From the NCBI RefSeq assembly GCF_035590735.1, contig NZ_CP141595.1:491001-555000 (forward strand): a stretch of DNA of 64,000 nt. Reading direction: 5' to 3'. A model generated the notes under the pieces. The model ran no database searches and was not told where the DNA came from. It saw only the letters and a list, made by a program, of their open reading frames with translations. Origin of the DNA: Rossellomorea aquimaris (lineage in GTDB: Bacteria > Bacillota > Bacilli > Bacillales > Bacillaceae_B). The translations under genes were made by a program, and so were the position numbers. Positions within the stretch are counted from its first letter, which is position 1, and each line of letters starts with the position of its first letter. Positions 1-7,302 of the stretch are shown here, one piece after another.

Positions 1-333
1 ATTACAAATGTTCATGGGAAGCTCCTTGGCTTCCATGCTGTTTCGATACTGAGAATCACCCAAGATCCCAAGGGAGACTATCGGATTTATTTCTATAATC
101 CGAATAACGATGGCTCTCAGAACTGGGGTCAGGGGATCGAACCTTCTGTTATGGAAAACGGGGAACTGGAAGGTGAATGCTCTCTTCCGTTTCACGAGTT
201 TGTATCAAGGCTTTACGCATTCCACTACAACCCTTATGAACAGGGAGATGCTTTTGCTGTGGAAAATGAGATTGTCAATGAAATCAAAGATCTTGCACGA
301 GATAGCTGGGGAAGGGATTATACATGGGTTTGA
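1..333 (+). CDS. Unknown protein, C-terminal part (5' end outside window)
   Basis: The reading frame is open from base 1 and ends at TGA 331-333, so only the last 110 residues are seen. An internal ATG at 151 lies in the same frame, but coding continues upstream of it without a stop, so it is not taken as the start. The visible part contains a conserved-looking 'GFHAVSI' stretch, a 'YFYNPNNDG' stretch and an acidic C-terminus ending in Trp and Val. A His followed some 30 residues later by Asn could be the end of a papain-like cysteine peptidase triad, but that is inference from two residues only. I do not recognise the family. An intrinsic terminator follows directly. Confidence 0.6.
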   Translation: MTNVHGKLLGFHAVSILRITQDPKGDYRIYFYNPNNDGSQNWGQGIEPSVMENGELEGECSLPFHEFVSRLYAFHYNPYEQGDAFAVENEIVNEIKDLARDSWGRDYTWV

Positions 334-344
334 AGATGAATTGG

Positions 345-379
345 GCGTTAGGCAGCATAAGTTGCTTAACGCTTTTTTT
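345..379 (+). terminator. Intrinsic terminator after the partial gene
   Basis: A 10-bp stem (GCGTTAGGCA with TGCTTAACGC, one G-U pair) with an 8-base loop is followed by seven T. It lies just past the stop at 333. Confidence 0.85.
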
Positions 380-444
380 GATCCACATGAAATGTGGATG
401 ATTTTTTTTATCAGTAGCCATACTAAATAATGGAGGTGGAATAG

Positions 445-639
445 ATGAGAGATCATAAGAAACCTGAAGATCTACGTATGGACACACCGCTTAATCCTGA
501 GTTTACACTGAACAATGAGGTTCGCAACACCAGTCAAGTGTATGTGCCGGGAGAGTCAGTAGAGGAGCATCATGCAATAGAAGAAGGGAACGGGTTCATT
601 GCAGAGAAAGAAATCGGACAAGCAAACGAAAATAGTTAA
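445..639 (+). CDS. Small hydrophilic protein of unknown function (64 aa)
   Basis: The ATG at 445 follows a clear GGAGG ribosome binding site (432-436) with good spacing. The product is 64 residues, acidic, rich in Glu and Asn, and has no membrane segment, no cysteines and no motif I know. It looks partly disordered ('NPEFTLNN', 'VYVPGESVEEHH'). It is the first of three tiny genes in tandem (445-1006) between two terminators, so they probably form one transcript. Small acidic proteins of this kind are common in Bacillus and often sporulation-linked, but nothing here shows that directly. Confidence 0.6.
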   Translation: MRDHKKPEDLRMDTPLNPEFTLNNEVRNTSQVYVPGESVEEHHAIEEGNGFIAEKEIGQANENS

Positions 640-654
640 GAGGTGAAGAATAGG

Positions 655-804
655 ATGAATAAAGAGTTTCCGGTGGCAAACCTATCAGAAGATACGTTGA
701 ATCAAGTGCAGAATATGGAGAGTGAACTTCGTCAGCGAACGAAAGAAGATATTATTCTAATCGCTTATAAGAATGGTGGTGGAATGATTGAAGAAGGAAG
801 ATGA
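655..804 (+). CDS. Very small protein of unknown function (49 aa)
   Basis: The ATG at 655 is preceded by AGAGGTGAAG (639-648), a good ribosome binding site, and the frame ends at TGA 802-804. The start lies 15 bases after the preceding small gene. The protein is hydrophilic and begins 'MNKEFPVANLSED'; it has no cysteine or membrane segment. The next small gene begins 22 bases further on. I do not recognise a family. The support is the ribosome binding site and the tight tandem spacing, not homology. Confidence 0.5.
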   Translation: MNKEFPVANLSEDTLNQVQNMESELRQRTKEDIILIAYKNGGGMIEEGR

Positions 805-826
805 AGTGAATAAAGGAAATAAAGAC

Positions 827-1006
827 ATGCCCGATTTCAAACAGTTAAACGACCGTGTCATAGCAGAGGAACCAAAAGGACCGTTTCTCGCCATCAAAAC
901 AAATATGGATACGGCAGGAGTCAAGGATAATCCGTATGCGTCTGCACATGCAGAACCTGAACAAGATGAGAAATTACAGCAATTTTTTGAAGATGAAGAG
1001 TTATAG
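827..1006 (+). CDS. Small acidic protein of unknown function (59 aa)
   Basis: I chose ATG 827 because TAAAGGA at 811-817 sits nine bases upstream. A longer form from TTG 788 would overlap the previous gene by 17 bases and is possible. The protein starts 'MPDFKQLNDR' and ends in a run of acidic residues ('FFEDEEL'). It contains 'KGPFLAIKTNMD', which looks like a folded patch. There is no membrane segment. It closes the group of three tiny genes and is followed by an intrinsic terminator. The function is unknown. Confidence 0.55.
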   Translation: MPDFKQLNDRVIAEEPKGPFLAIKTNMDTAGVKDNPYASAHAEPEQDEKLQQFFEDEEL

Positions 1007-1052
1007 GTGACATGAGAAAGAACTTCAATCATTTGTTTCATTATACAAAAAA

Positions 1053-1081
1053 GTGTCAGTCACATGATTGGCACCTTTTTT
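1053..1081 (+). terminator. Intrinsic terminator after the small-gene trio
   Basis: An 8-bp stem (GTGTCAGT with ATTGGCAC, two wobble pairs) with a CACATG loop is followed by C and a run of six T. Confidence 0.75.
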
Positions 1082-1160
1082 GATTGATGTATCGTTCAAA
1101 TACATAAAAAAGCCCTATACTAGGTATAAGAAATAGTTACTTGGAAGAGAGGAATGGAAA

Positions 1161-1814
1161 ATGCCGAAAGTAGCGTTGGTAGTAGGATCTACGGGATTAG
1201 TCGGTTCCCATTTGATTGAAATACTGATCAAGAGTCCCGAGTATAAAAAAGTGATTTCGCTCGTGAGAAGAGGCAGTGGAGTGGAGCATGAAAAGTTGGA
1301 TGAACGAATCATACCATTCGACCAGATGAAGCTCCTTCCCCACGAGGAAATCGATGATGTTTTCTGTTGTCTAGGAACGACCATTAAGAAAGCTCAGACA
1401 AAGGAAGCGTTTAGAAAGGTAGATTATGAGTACCCCGTTCAACTAGGAAGGCTAGGTAAGGACCATGGAGCAAAACAATATATGGTCATATCAGCTATTG
1501 GGGCGAGCTCGGGTTCACCGTTCTTTTATAGTAAGGTGAAAGGGGAATTGGAGGAAGATTTAATAGCGCTTTATTATCAGGCACTACACATTTTCAGGCC
1601 ATCCCTCCTATTAGGGGAGAGAGATGAATTCCGCTTTGGGGAAAAAGCGGGAGAAATCTTTTCCAGAGCCATCAGACCGGTAATGGTAGGTAAGTTAAAA
1701 AAATACAGAAGCATCTCAGGGCGACAGGTGGCTTATGGAATGTACCGTGCCGCCAATGGCCCTGTTGGTGAAAAAGTAACCATTCATGAATCGGATCAAA
1801 TTCAGCAGCTGTAA
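1161..1814 (+). CDS. NAD(P)-binding short-chain oxidoreductase, TIP30/HTATIP2-like
   Basis: This 217-residue protein opens with a Rossmann dinucleotide-binding loop, 'VVGSTGLVGSHL' (residues 7-18), of the GxxGxxG type used by atypical short-chain dehydrogenases. The 'FCCLGTT' segment near residue 72 and 'VISAIGASSGSPFFYSKVKG' near residues 112-131, with a Tyr-x-x-x-Lys pair, resemble the TIP30/HTATIP2 and NAD(P)H-binding (NmrA-like) families. The reaction is not known for bacterial members. The protein is soluble and cytoplasmic. The start is ATG 1161, with AAGAGAGG about nine bases upstream. It stands alone and ends at a strong terminator shared with the convergent tetR gene. Confidence 0.8.
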   Translation: MPKVALVVGSTGLVGSHLIEILIKSPEYKKVISLVRRGSGVEHEKLDERIIPFDQMKLLPHEEIDDVFCCLGTTIKKAQTKEAFRKVDYEYPVQLGRLGKDHGAKQYMVISAIGASSGSPFFYSKVKGELEEDLIALYYQALHIFRPSLLLGERDEFRFGEKAGEIFSRAIRPVMVGKLKKYRSISGRQVAYGMYRAANGPVGEKVTIHESDQIQQL

Positions 1815-1816
1815 AA

Positions 1817-1848
1817 AGAGACCCGCTTGTCAAAAAGCGGGTCTTTAT
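1817..1848. terminator. Bidirectional terminator between convergent genes
   Basis: A perfect 10-bp stem (AGACCCGCTT / AAGCGGGTCT) with a 6-base loop lies between the oxidoreductase stop and the tetR stop. Its flanks are A-rich on one side and T-rich on the other, so it can serve both transcripts. Confidence 0.8.
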
Positions 1849-1851
1849 ATG

Positions 1852-2706
1852 TCAGATTTTATAAAAATGTCTCAAGGCATTCACGAGATGCTTCAGCGGC
1901 GGGTCCTCTTCAAGATTCACAATCATTCCTTTAATGACGACCGGCCGGGTTTCATCCTTTTGAATTTCCTCTTGAATGACTTCCAACGAAATTTTCGTGT
2001 TTTCGTCCTCTGCTACTTCACGTGCATCCTCGATCATATGAACAAGTGTAGACTCATTGATCCTGTTAGATAAAGTGAAATCCTTCACTAGATCGTCCAA
2101 TTTTTCAAAGGAAAGTACAGGCTGATCCCCGCTTTTTAGTAAGCCTTCCACTAAATCATCCGTACGTTTCAATATGAATCGGGATAAATAGGCAAAATCC
2201 AATTCGATTTTATCAAGCATCACCAATTCTAAATAAGAATGGAAAAAACCTTGAATCATCATAGTGATATCCCAGAAGTAGGGTTCGATTTTTTTTCCGT
2301 AAATCCCATATAATCTTTTTTTATAATAACGATGGGTGTCCATTTTCATCTCACTGAGGAGATCATGGATTTCATCGTTAAACGGCATGGCATTCTCTCT
2401 GATCTGCATAATGATAAACTCTTTATGTTTGCAGATTTCAATAAACTGACATTCTAATTGCTTTTGGAATTTTTCATAAGGAGGCAGATCCTCGTTTTCA
2501 ATCTCATTTACTTTAGCCGTGATCATTTTAAAATAGTAATTCATGATGGCTAACAGAAGGGCTTCCTTTGATTTGAAATACAAATAGAATGCCCCTTTTG
2601 ATATTTCACACTCGTTCACGATTTCTTGGACCGAGGTTGCGTTAAATCCTTTTGTGGCAAACAACTTAATCGATGTTTCAATAATTAATTTCTCTTTTTC
2701 CTTCAT
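1852..2706 (-). CDS. TetR/AcrR repressor of the adjacent RND pump (YerO-like)
   Basis: The 284-residue protein has an N-terminal TetR helix-turn-helix at about residues 10-55 ('ATSVQEIVNE', then 'SKGAFYLYFKSKEALL') and a long helical ligand and dimer region. The length and the divergent position next to swrC match B. subtilis YerO (known family context). The start is ATG at 2706 with GGAGAGGAAAGC directly upstream. Three near-palindromic TGAC-N6-GTCA boxes fill the shared intergenic region, one of them in the spacer of the swrC promoter. I infer that this protein represses swrC and itself, and is released by a membrane-active inducer. The inducer is not known from sequence. Confidence 0.88.
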   Translation of the reverse strand: MKEKEKLIIETSIKLFATKGFNATSVQEIVNECEISKGAFYLYFKSKEALLLAIMNYYFKMITAKVNEIENEDLPPYEKFQKQLECQFIEICKHKEFIIMQIRENAMPFNDEIHDLLSEMKMDTHRYYKKRLYGIYGKKIEPYFWDITMMIQGFFHSYLELVMLDKIELDFAYLSRFILKRTDDLVEGLLKSGDQPVLSFEKLDDLVKDFTLSNRINESTLVHMIEDAREVAEDENTKISLEVIQEEIQKDETRPVVIKGMIVNLEEDPPLKHLVNALRHFYKI

Positions 2707-2742
2707 GCTTTCCTCTCCTTGATAAACTCCTTGACTCCATTA

Positions 2743-2756
2743 TGACCGATTGGTCA
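2743..2756. promoter_or_regulatory. TetR operator O1
   Basis: TGACCGATTGGTCA is an inverted repeat of TGACC / GGTCA. On the minus strand it falls between a possible -35 (TTTATT) and -10 (CATAAT) of the tetR gene, which suggests autoregulation. Confidence 0.75.
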
Positions 2757-2787
2757 CAAAAAATAAACCTTTTATTTTATAAGTATA

Positions 2788-2817
2788 TTGACTTATGACT
2801 GTTCGGTCAGTTATATT
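2788..2817 (+). promoter_or_regulatory. SigA-type promoter of swrC
   Basis: TTGACT (2788-2793), an 18-base spacer and TATATT (2812-2817) make a good vegetative promoter. Operator O2 lies completely inside the spacer. Confidence 0.7.
2796..2809. promoter_or_regulatory. TetR operator O2
   Basis: TGACTGTTCGGTCA matches O1 and O3 in its outer arms and sits between the -35 and -10 of the swrC promoter, where a bound repressor would block RNA polymerase. Confidence 0.75.
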
Positions 2818-2828
2818 AGATTGTGTTA

Positions 2829-2842
2829 TGACTAGTCGGTCA
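2829..2842. promoter_or_regulatory. TetR operator O3
   Basis: TGACTAGTCGGTCA lies just downstream of the expected transcription start. Its centre is 33 bases from that of O2, close to three helical turns, so dimers on O2 and O3 would lie on the same face. Confidence 0.7.
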
Positions 2843-2870
2843 GAAAAATGAGAGAAGGGACGAATAAAGA

Positions 2871-5800
2871 GTGAATAGTATTATTAATTTCGTACTCAAG
2901 AATAAGTTTGCCGTATGGTTAATGACCATCATCGTCATTATTGCAGGCTTATATTCAGGATTTAATATGAAACTCGAAACCTTGCCGAACATTAATACAC
3001 CCATTGTAAGTGTTACGACGGTGTATCCTGGAGCTACGCCTGAAGATGTAGCCGAAAAGGTTTCAGAACCAATCGAAAAACGATTGAAGAATTTAAATGG
3101 AGTTAATATTGTCAGCTCCACGTCTTATCAAAATGCTTCAGCCGTTCAGATAGAATACAAGTTTTCGAAAGATATGGACGAAGCAAAGACTGAAGTGGAA
3201 GATGCTCTTTCAGATCTCTCTTTTCCAGAAGGGGTGAATGAGCCGGAAGTATCAAGATTAAGCTTTAACGCTTTCCCGATCATCGCACTCAGTGTAGCAA
3301 ATGATGATCAATCTCTTGCTCAATTAACTTCAACTGTAGAAGAAACGATCGTACCACAGCTAGAAGGAGTGGACGGGGTAGCATCAGTTCAAGTTTCAGG
3401 TCAACAAGTTCAAGAAGCCCAAGTCGTTTTTGATCAAGAAAAGCTTGCTCAATACGGCTTAACCGAAGAAACGGTCCAAAATATGATCAAAGGTTCTGAT
3501 GTGACAGCACCATTAGGACTTTACACGTTTAAAGACAGTCAGAAATCTGTGATGGTTGATGGAAATATTACAACGATCGAAGATTTGAAAGAGATGAAGA
3601 TTCCTGTGATGCCTTCAGCTGGGAATATGGAAGCACCGCAAGGACAACAGCCTGGTGGTCAAACTTCTCAAGGTCAACCTGTAGAAACGCCTCAGGCTCA
3701 GGAAGCACCTGCAGGGATGAAGATCCCGACCGTACAACTATCAGACATTGCTGATATAGAGCTCAAAGGGAAAGCCGAATCGATTTCCAGAACCAATGGC
3801 AAGGAATCCATCGGACTTCAAGTGGTGAAAACAGCAGAGGCCAATACGGTAGACGTTGTAAACGCGGTAAAAGAAGAAGTGAAAGCCTTTGAAAAAAGCT
3901 TGGATGGGGTTGAAATCATCTCTACCTTTGACCAAGGTGAACCTATTGAAGAATCAGTCAGCACAATGCTGAACAAAGCATTATTTGGTGCCATATTTGC
4001 GGTCATCATCATTCTGCTATTCTTACGGGATATTAAATCGACGCTAATCTCAGTCGTATCGATTCCACTATCGCTGTTAATCGCGATTTTACTTTTAAAA
4101 CAGATGGATATCACGTTAAATATTATGACTCTTGGTGCCATGACTGTAGCCATTGGACGTGTCATTGATGACTCCATCGTAGTTGTGGAGAATATTTACC
4201 GACGGATGTCCCTTAAAGGTGAGATGCTGAAAGGAAAAGAATTGATCCGTGAAGCAACAAAGGAAATGTTCGTTCCGATCGCGTCTTCCACTATTGTAAC
4301 GATCGCTGTGTTCCTTCCATTAGGATTGGTTCAAGGTATGATCGGGGAACTATTCCTTCCATTTGCCTTAACGATCGTGTTTGCACTATTGGCTTCACTT
4401 CTAGTGGCAGTAACGATTGTACCGATGCTTGCTCACTCGATGTTTAAAAAAGGTGTCGGGAAGAAGCATGTGGAAAAACAAAGCCGTTTAGCGATTTGGT
4501 ACAAAGGCGTATTGAACTGGACGCTGAACCATAAAATCATAACGTCACTCCTGGCTGTCGCGATGCTTGTCGGAAGCTTGTTCCTGGTTCCGCTCATCGG
4601 TGTGAGTTTCCTGCCATCAGACGAAGAAAAGATGATCATGGCTACGTATAAGCCGGAACCTGGTCAAACAGAAGAAGATGTAAATCAAATCGCTGAAGAA
4701 GCTGAAGAGTATTTCCAAGGCCGTAAAGGGGCTGAAACGATTCAGTACTCGGTTGGTGGAGAAAACCCAATGAGTCCGGGAAGCTCAAACAATGCAATAT
4801 TCTATGTTCAATACAGCGATGATACAGAGAACTTCTCTGAAGAAAAAGAACAAGTTATTAAAAAACTTCAAGAATCAACAGATAAAGGGGAATGGGCTTC
4901 ACAAGACTTCTCCGCAAGTGCCGGCAGCAATGAAATTGTCGTGTACGTGTACGGTGAAACCCTGAAAGAAATCGAACCTGTTGTAAACGATATTCAAGCT
5001 ATGATGGAAGATAAAAAAGATTTCAAAAAAGTAGGATCAAGTATCTCTGAATCGTACGATGAGTATTCGTTCATCGCAGATCAGGAAAAACTGAGTGAGC
5101 TTGGCCTGACAGCGGGTCAAATCGCGATGGAACTTGGTCAGACACGTCAGCGTCCGGTCCTCACCACCATTGAAAAAGATGGAGAAGAGGTAAATGTCTA
5201 TTTAGACGTTGAAAAAGAAGAATACGAAAGCATCAACGACTTGACGGATAAAACCATTCAATCACCACTGGGCATTGAAGTTCCGATTAAAGAAGTCGTT
5301 GAAGTGCAGGAAGGTAAGACATCCGATACTGTTTCACGACGCGACGGAAAAGTATTTGCTCAAGTGAGCGGAGAATTAAAATCGGATGATGTATCAAAAG
5401 CTTCACAAGATATTCAAAAAGAAATCGAAGAACTTGATTTGCCGGCAGGTATCAACGTGGACATGGGTGGAGTAACAGAAGACATCCAGGAATCCTTCAC
5501 ACAATTAGGGTTAGCGATGCTCGCAGCCATTGCCATTGTGTACTTGATCCTGGTAATCACATTTGGCGGAGGTCTTGCGCCGTTTGCGATTCTGTTCTCG
5601 CTGCCATTTACGATCATCGGGGCATTGGTTGGACTATTGATCGCAGGAGAAACGATCAGTATTTCCTCCATGATTGGTGCTCTCATGCTGATCGGTATCG
5701 TTGTAACCAACGCAATCGTCCTGATTGACCGTGTGATTCATAAAGAAAACGAAGGTCTATCAACAAGGGAAGCGTTACTCGAAGCCGGTGCGACCCGACT

Positions 5801-6026
5801 TCGCCCGATCCTTATGACAGCTATTGCGACAATCGGGGCCCTATTCCCGTTGGCATTAGGTCTTGAAGGAAGCGGATTGATCTCGAAAGGACTTGGTGTA
5901 ACCGTGATTGGCGGTCTGACAAGTTCTACTTTATTAACACTTGTCGTTGTGCCGATCGTGTATGAAATCCTGATGAAAATTAAAGGAAAGATTGGTCGAC
6001 GGAAACGAAAGGCAGTAAAAGAGTAA
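2871..6026 (+). CDS. swrC: RND-family efflux pump SwrC (YerP), AcrB type
   Basis: The 1051-residue protein has the full HAE1/AcrB layout: TM1 at about residues 10-30 ('AVWLMTIIVIIAGLYSG'), a large outer domain with the 'TVYPGATPEDVAEKV' signature, TM2-6 around residues 365-540 with the proton-relay 'GRVIDDSIVVVENIYRR', a second outer domain, and TM8-12 near the C-terminus. A Gln/Pro-rich linker sits at about residues 246-285. In B. subtilis SwrC protects against the cell's own surfactin and allows swarming (known family role). It uses the proton gradient and needs no outer-membrane channel in a Gram-positive cell. The start is GTG 2871, ten bases after AGAAGGGA. It is divergent from its probable repressor and is followed by a terminator. 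Confidence 0.93.
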   Translation: MNSIINFVLKNKFAVWLMTIIVIIAGLYSGFNMKLETLPNINTPIVSVTTVYPGATPEDVAEKVSEPIEKRLKNLNGVNIVSSTSYQNASAVQIEYKFSKDMDEAKTEVEDALSDLSFPEGVNEPEVSRLSFNAFPIIALSVANDDQSLAQLTSTVEETIVPQLEGVDGVASVQVSGQQVQEAQVVFDQEKLAQYGLTEETVQNMIKGSDVTAPLGLYTFKDSQKSVMVDGNITTIEDLKEMKIPVMPSAGNMEAPQGQQPGGQTSQGQPVETPQAQEAPAGMKIPTVQLSDIADIELKGKAESISRTNGKESIGLQVVKTAEANTVDVVNAVKEEVKAFEKSLDGVEIISTFDQGEPIEESVSTMLNKALFGAIFAVIIILLFLRDIKSTLISVVSIPLSLLIAILLLKQMDITLNIMTLGAMTVAIGRVIDDSIVVVENIYRRMSLKGEMLKGKELIREATKEMFVPIASSTIVTIAVFLPLGLVQGMIGELFLPFALTIVFALLASLLVAVTIVPMLAHSMFKKGVGKKHVEKQSRLAIWYKGVLNWTLNHKIITSLLAVAMLVGSLFLVPLIGVSFLPSDEEKMIMATYKPEPGQTEEDVNQIAEEAEEYFQGRKGAETIQYSVGGENPMSPGSSNNAIFYVQYSDDTENFSEEKEQVIKKLQESTDKGEWASQDFSASAGSNEIVVYVYGETLKEIEPVVNDIQAMMEDKKDFKKVGSSISESYDEYSFIADQEKLSELGLTAGQIAMELGQTRQRPVLTTIEKDGEEVNVYLDVEKEEYESINDLTDKTIQSPLGIEVPIKEVVEVQEGKTSDTVSRRDGKVFAQVSGELKSDDVSKASQDIQKEIEELDLPAGINVDMGGVTEDIQESFTQLGLAMLAAIAIVYLILVITFGGGLAPFAILFSLPFTIIGALVGLLIAGETISISSMIGALMLIGIVVTNAIVLIDRVIHKENEGLSTREALLEAGATRLRPILMTAIATIGALFPLALGLEGSGLISKGLGVTVIGGLTSSTLLTLVVVPIVYEILMKIKGKIGRRKRKAVKE

Positions 6027-6035
6027 GTTGAGGAA

Positions 6036-6065
6036 AGCAGTCCTGTTGCGGGGCTGCTTTTTTTC
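6036..6065 (+). terminator. Terminator of swrC
   Basis: AGCAGTCC pairs with GGGGCTGCT around a short loop, and a T-rich run follows to about 6067. Confidence 0.85.
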
Positions 6066-6085
6066 TTTAGGTTACCTTGTATATA

Positions 6086-6100
6086 AATTTTCTGAAAAAT
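6086..6100. promoter_or_regulatory. CodY-like box upstream of the LacI regulator
   Basis: AATTTTCTGAAAAAT differs at one base from the known CodY consensus AATTTTCWGAAAATT. It ends four bases before the -35 box of the next gene. CodY control is inference; the match is direct. Confidence 0.5.
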
Positions 6101-6104
6101 AGTA

Positions 6105-6133
6105 TTGATTCCATCAAAAGTCTGGACTATAAT
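6105..6133 (+). promoter_or_regulatory. Promoter of the lacI-type regulator
   Basis: TTGATT (6105-6110), a 17-base spacer and a perfect TATAAT (6128-6133). A palindromic operator lies at the predicted transcription start, which suggests autorepression. Confidence 0.75.
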
Positions 6134-6141
6134 AACATTAA

Positions 6142-6155
6142 CGAAAGCGCTTTCG
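6142..6155. promoter_or_regulatory. LacI-family operator, site 1
   Basis: CGAAAGCGCTTTCG is a perfect 14-base palindrome of LacI/GalR type, eight bases past the -10. The same half-sites recur at 7219 and 7254. It also resembles a cre site, so cross-binding by CcpA cannot be excluded. Confidence 0.75.
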
Positions 6156-6172
6156 ATGAAGAGGAGATAACA

Positions 6173-7198
6173 ATGGTTACAATCTATGACTTAGCAAAAC
6201 GGACTGGTTTTTCCAGTACGACAGTTTCTAAAGCTCTTAACAATTACACAGATGTGAGTCAAAAAACGAAACAAAAAATTCTCGATGCAGCAGCTGAAAT
6301 GGGGTATTTACCAAATGCCCACGCCCAGTCTTTATCGACAAAAAAATCCTGGACGATCGGTGTAATGTTCGCTGAGGACAACGAGGTCGGGATGAAACAT
6401 CCTTTCTTTAGCGCCCTCATTGAAAGTTTTCGAAAGCATGTAGAACGGGAAGGCTATGATTTAATCTTTGCTTCTCGCAATCTGCGAAATCGGGATACGA
6501 GTTATTTGGAGCATTTTATGTACCGTGCTGTGGATGGGATCGTCGTAATATGTTCAGATCCTAACGACCCGCAGGTTCAAGACATGATTAACAATCATGT
6601 GCCGATTGTCGTGATTGATATGAGCAATCAAAACTGCAGCGTCGTCTATTCCGATAATATTGAGGGTGGAAGGCTTGCAGTGAACTATCTGCATTCATTG
6701 GGTCATACAAGAATCGCTCATATTTCAGGAGATCCAAAGATCGATGCAGGAGCACAAAGGATTAAAGGGTTTTCTAAGGCCATGAATGATTTAAACCTTC
6801 CGATTCATCAAGAATACCTTGTAAACGGTGGATTGTTTTCCATTGAAGAAGGTAGAGCAGCAATGGAATCCCTTCTAGAACTGGAAATGATACCTACTGC
6901 TGTTTTTGTAGCAGGTGACCATATGGCCATTGGAGCAATGGAAGCCATTAAAGAAAAGGGATTAAAAATACCGGAAGATATCTCTATCATCGGGTATGAT
7001 GACATAGAAATGTCGGCCTATGTCACTCCGAAACTAACCACAGTGAGACAAGACACGGATAGAATCGGTGCTCGAGCAGGACAGTTACTAATTAAACAAA
7101 TGATTCAAAAAAAGAAACTCATAACAACGGAAATCATTCCAGTAGAACTAATCATCAGGGAATCATGCGCATCACTAAAAAAAGAAAAAAATAATTAA
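6173..7198 (+). CDS. LacI/GalR-family regulator of the beta-glucoside operon
   Basis: The 341-residue product starts with a LacI helix-turn-helix and hinge ('TIYDLAKRTGFSSTTVSKAL', about residues 3-22; 'GYLPNAHAQSL' hinge) followed by a periplasmic-binding-protein fold ('WTIGVMF', 'AVDGIVVICSD', 'ISIIGYDDIE'). I chose ATG 6173 because GAGGAGAT lies five bases upstream; a longer frame from 6077 would run through the promoter and operator. It precedes an ABC sugar importer and two beta-glucosidase-type enzymes, so it most likely senses a beta-glucoside. Matching operators lie in its own promoter region and before the binding-protein gene. Confidence 0.92.
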   Translation: MVTIYDLAKRTGFSSTTVSKALNNYTDVSQKTKQKILDAAAEMGYLPNAHAQSLSTKKSWTIGVMFAEDNEVGMKHPFFSALIESFRKHVEREGYDLIFASRNLRNRDTSYLEHFMYRAVDGIVVICSDPNDPQVQDMINNHVPIVVIDMSNQNCSVVYSDNIEGGRLAVNYLHSLGHTRIAHISGDPKIDAGAQRIKGFSKAMNDLNLPIHQEYLVNGGLFSIEEGRAAMESLLELEMIPTAVFVAGDHMAIGAMEAIKEKGLKIPEDISIIGYDDIEMSAYVTPKLTTVRQDTDRIGARAGQLLIKQMIQKKKLITTEIIPVELIIRESCASLKKEKNN

Positions 7199-7213
7199 TT
7201 TTTATTTTTTAGT

Positions 7214-7240
7214 AATTCCGAAACCGGTTTCGGAATTTTT
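7214..7240 (+). terminator. Hairpin combining a terminator and a LacI operator
   Basis: A perfect 24-base palindrome (7214-7237) folds into a stem of about 10 bp with a CCGG loop and is followed by a T run. Its centre, CGAAACCGGTTTCG (7219-7232), is also operator site 2 for the LacI-type regulator. Confidence 0.65.
7219..7232. promoter_or_regulatory. LacI-family operator, site 2
   Basis: CGAAACCGGTTTCG is a perfect palindrome matching site 1 at all but two central positions. Confidence 0.65.
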
Positions 7241-7253
7241 AAAAGAAGTGAAA

Positions 7254-7267
7254 CGAAACCGCTTTCG
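7254..7267. promoter_or_regulatory. LacI-family operator, site 3
   Basis: CGAAACCGCTTTCG lies just before a TATATT sequence (7272-7277) that may be a -10 box. It is one mismatch away from perfect symmetry and sits 35 bases after site 2. Confidence 0.65.
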
Positions 7268-7302
7268 AAACTATATTGGGAAAAGAACAAAGGGGGATAA
7301 TG

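Noticed and set aside
6077..6172. N-terminal extension of the LacI-type regulator
   Set aside because: The extension would cross the -35, -10 and operator. ATG 6173 has a good ribosome binding site and begins the helix-turn-helix at the usual place.
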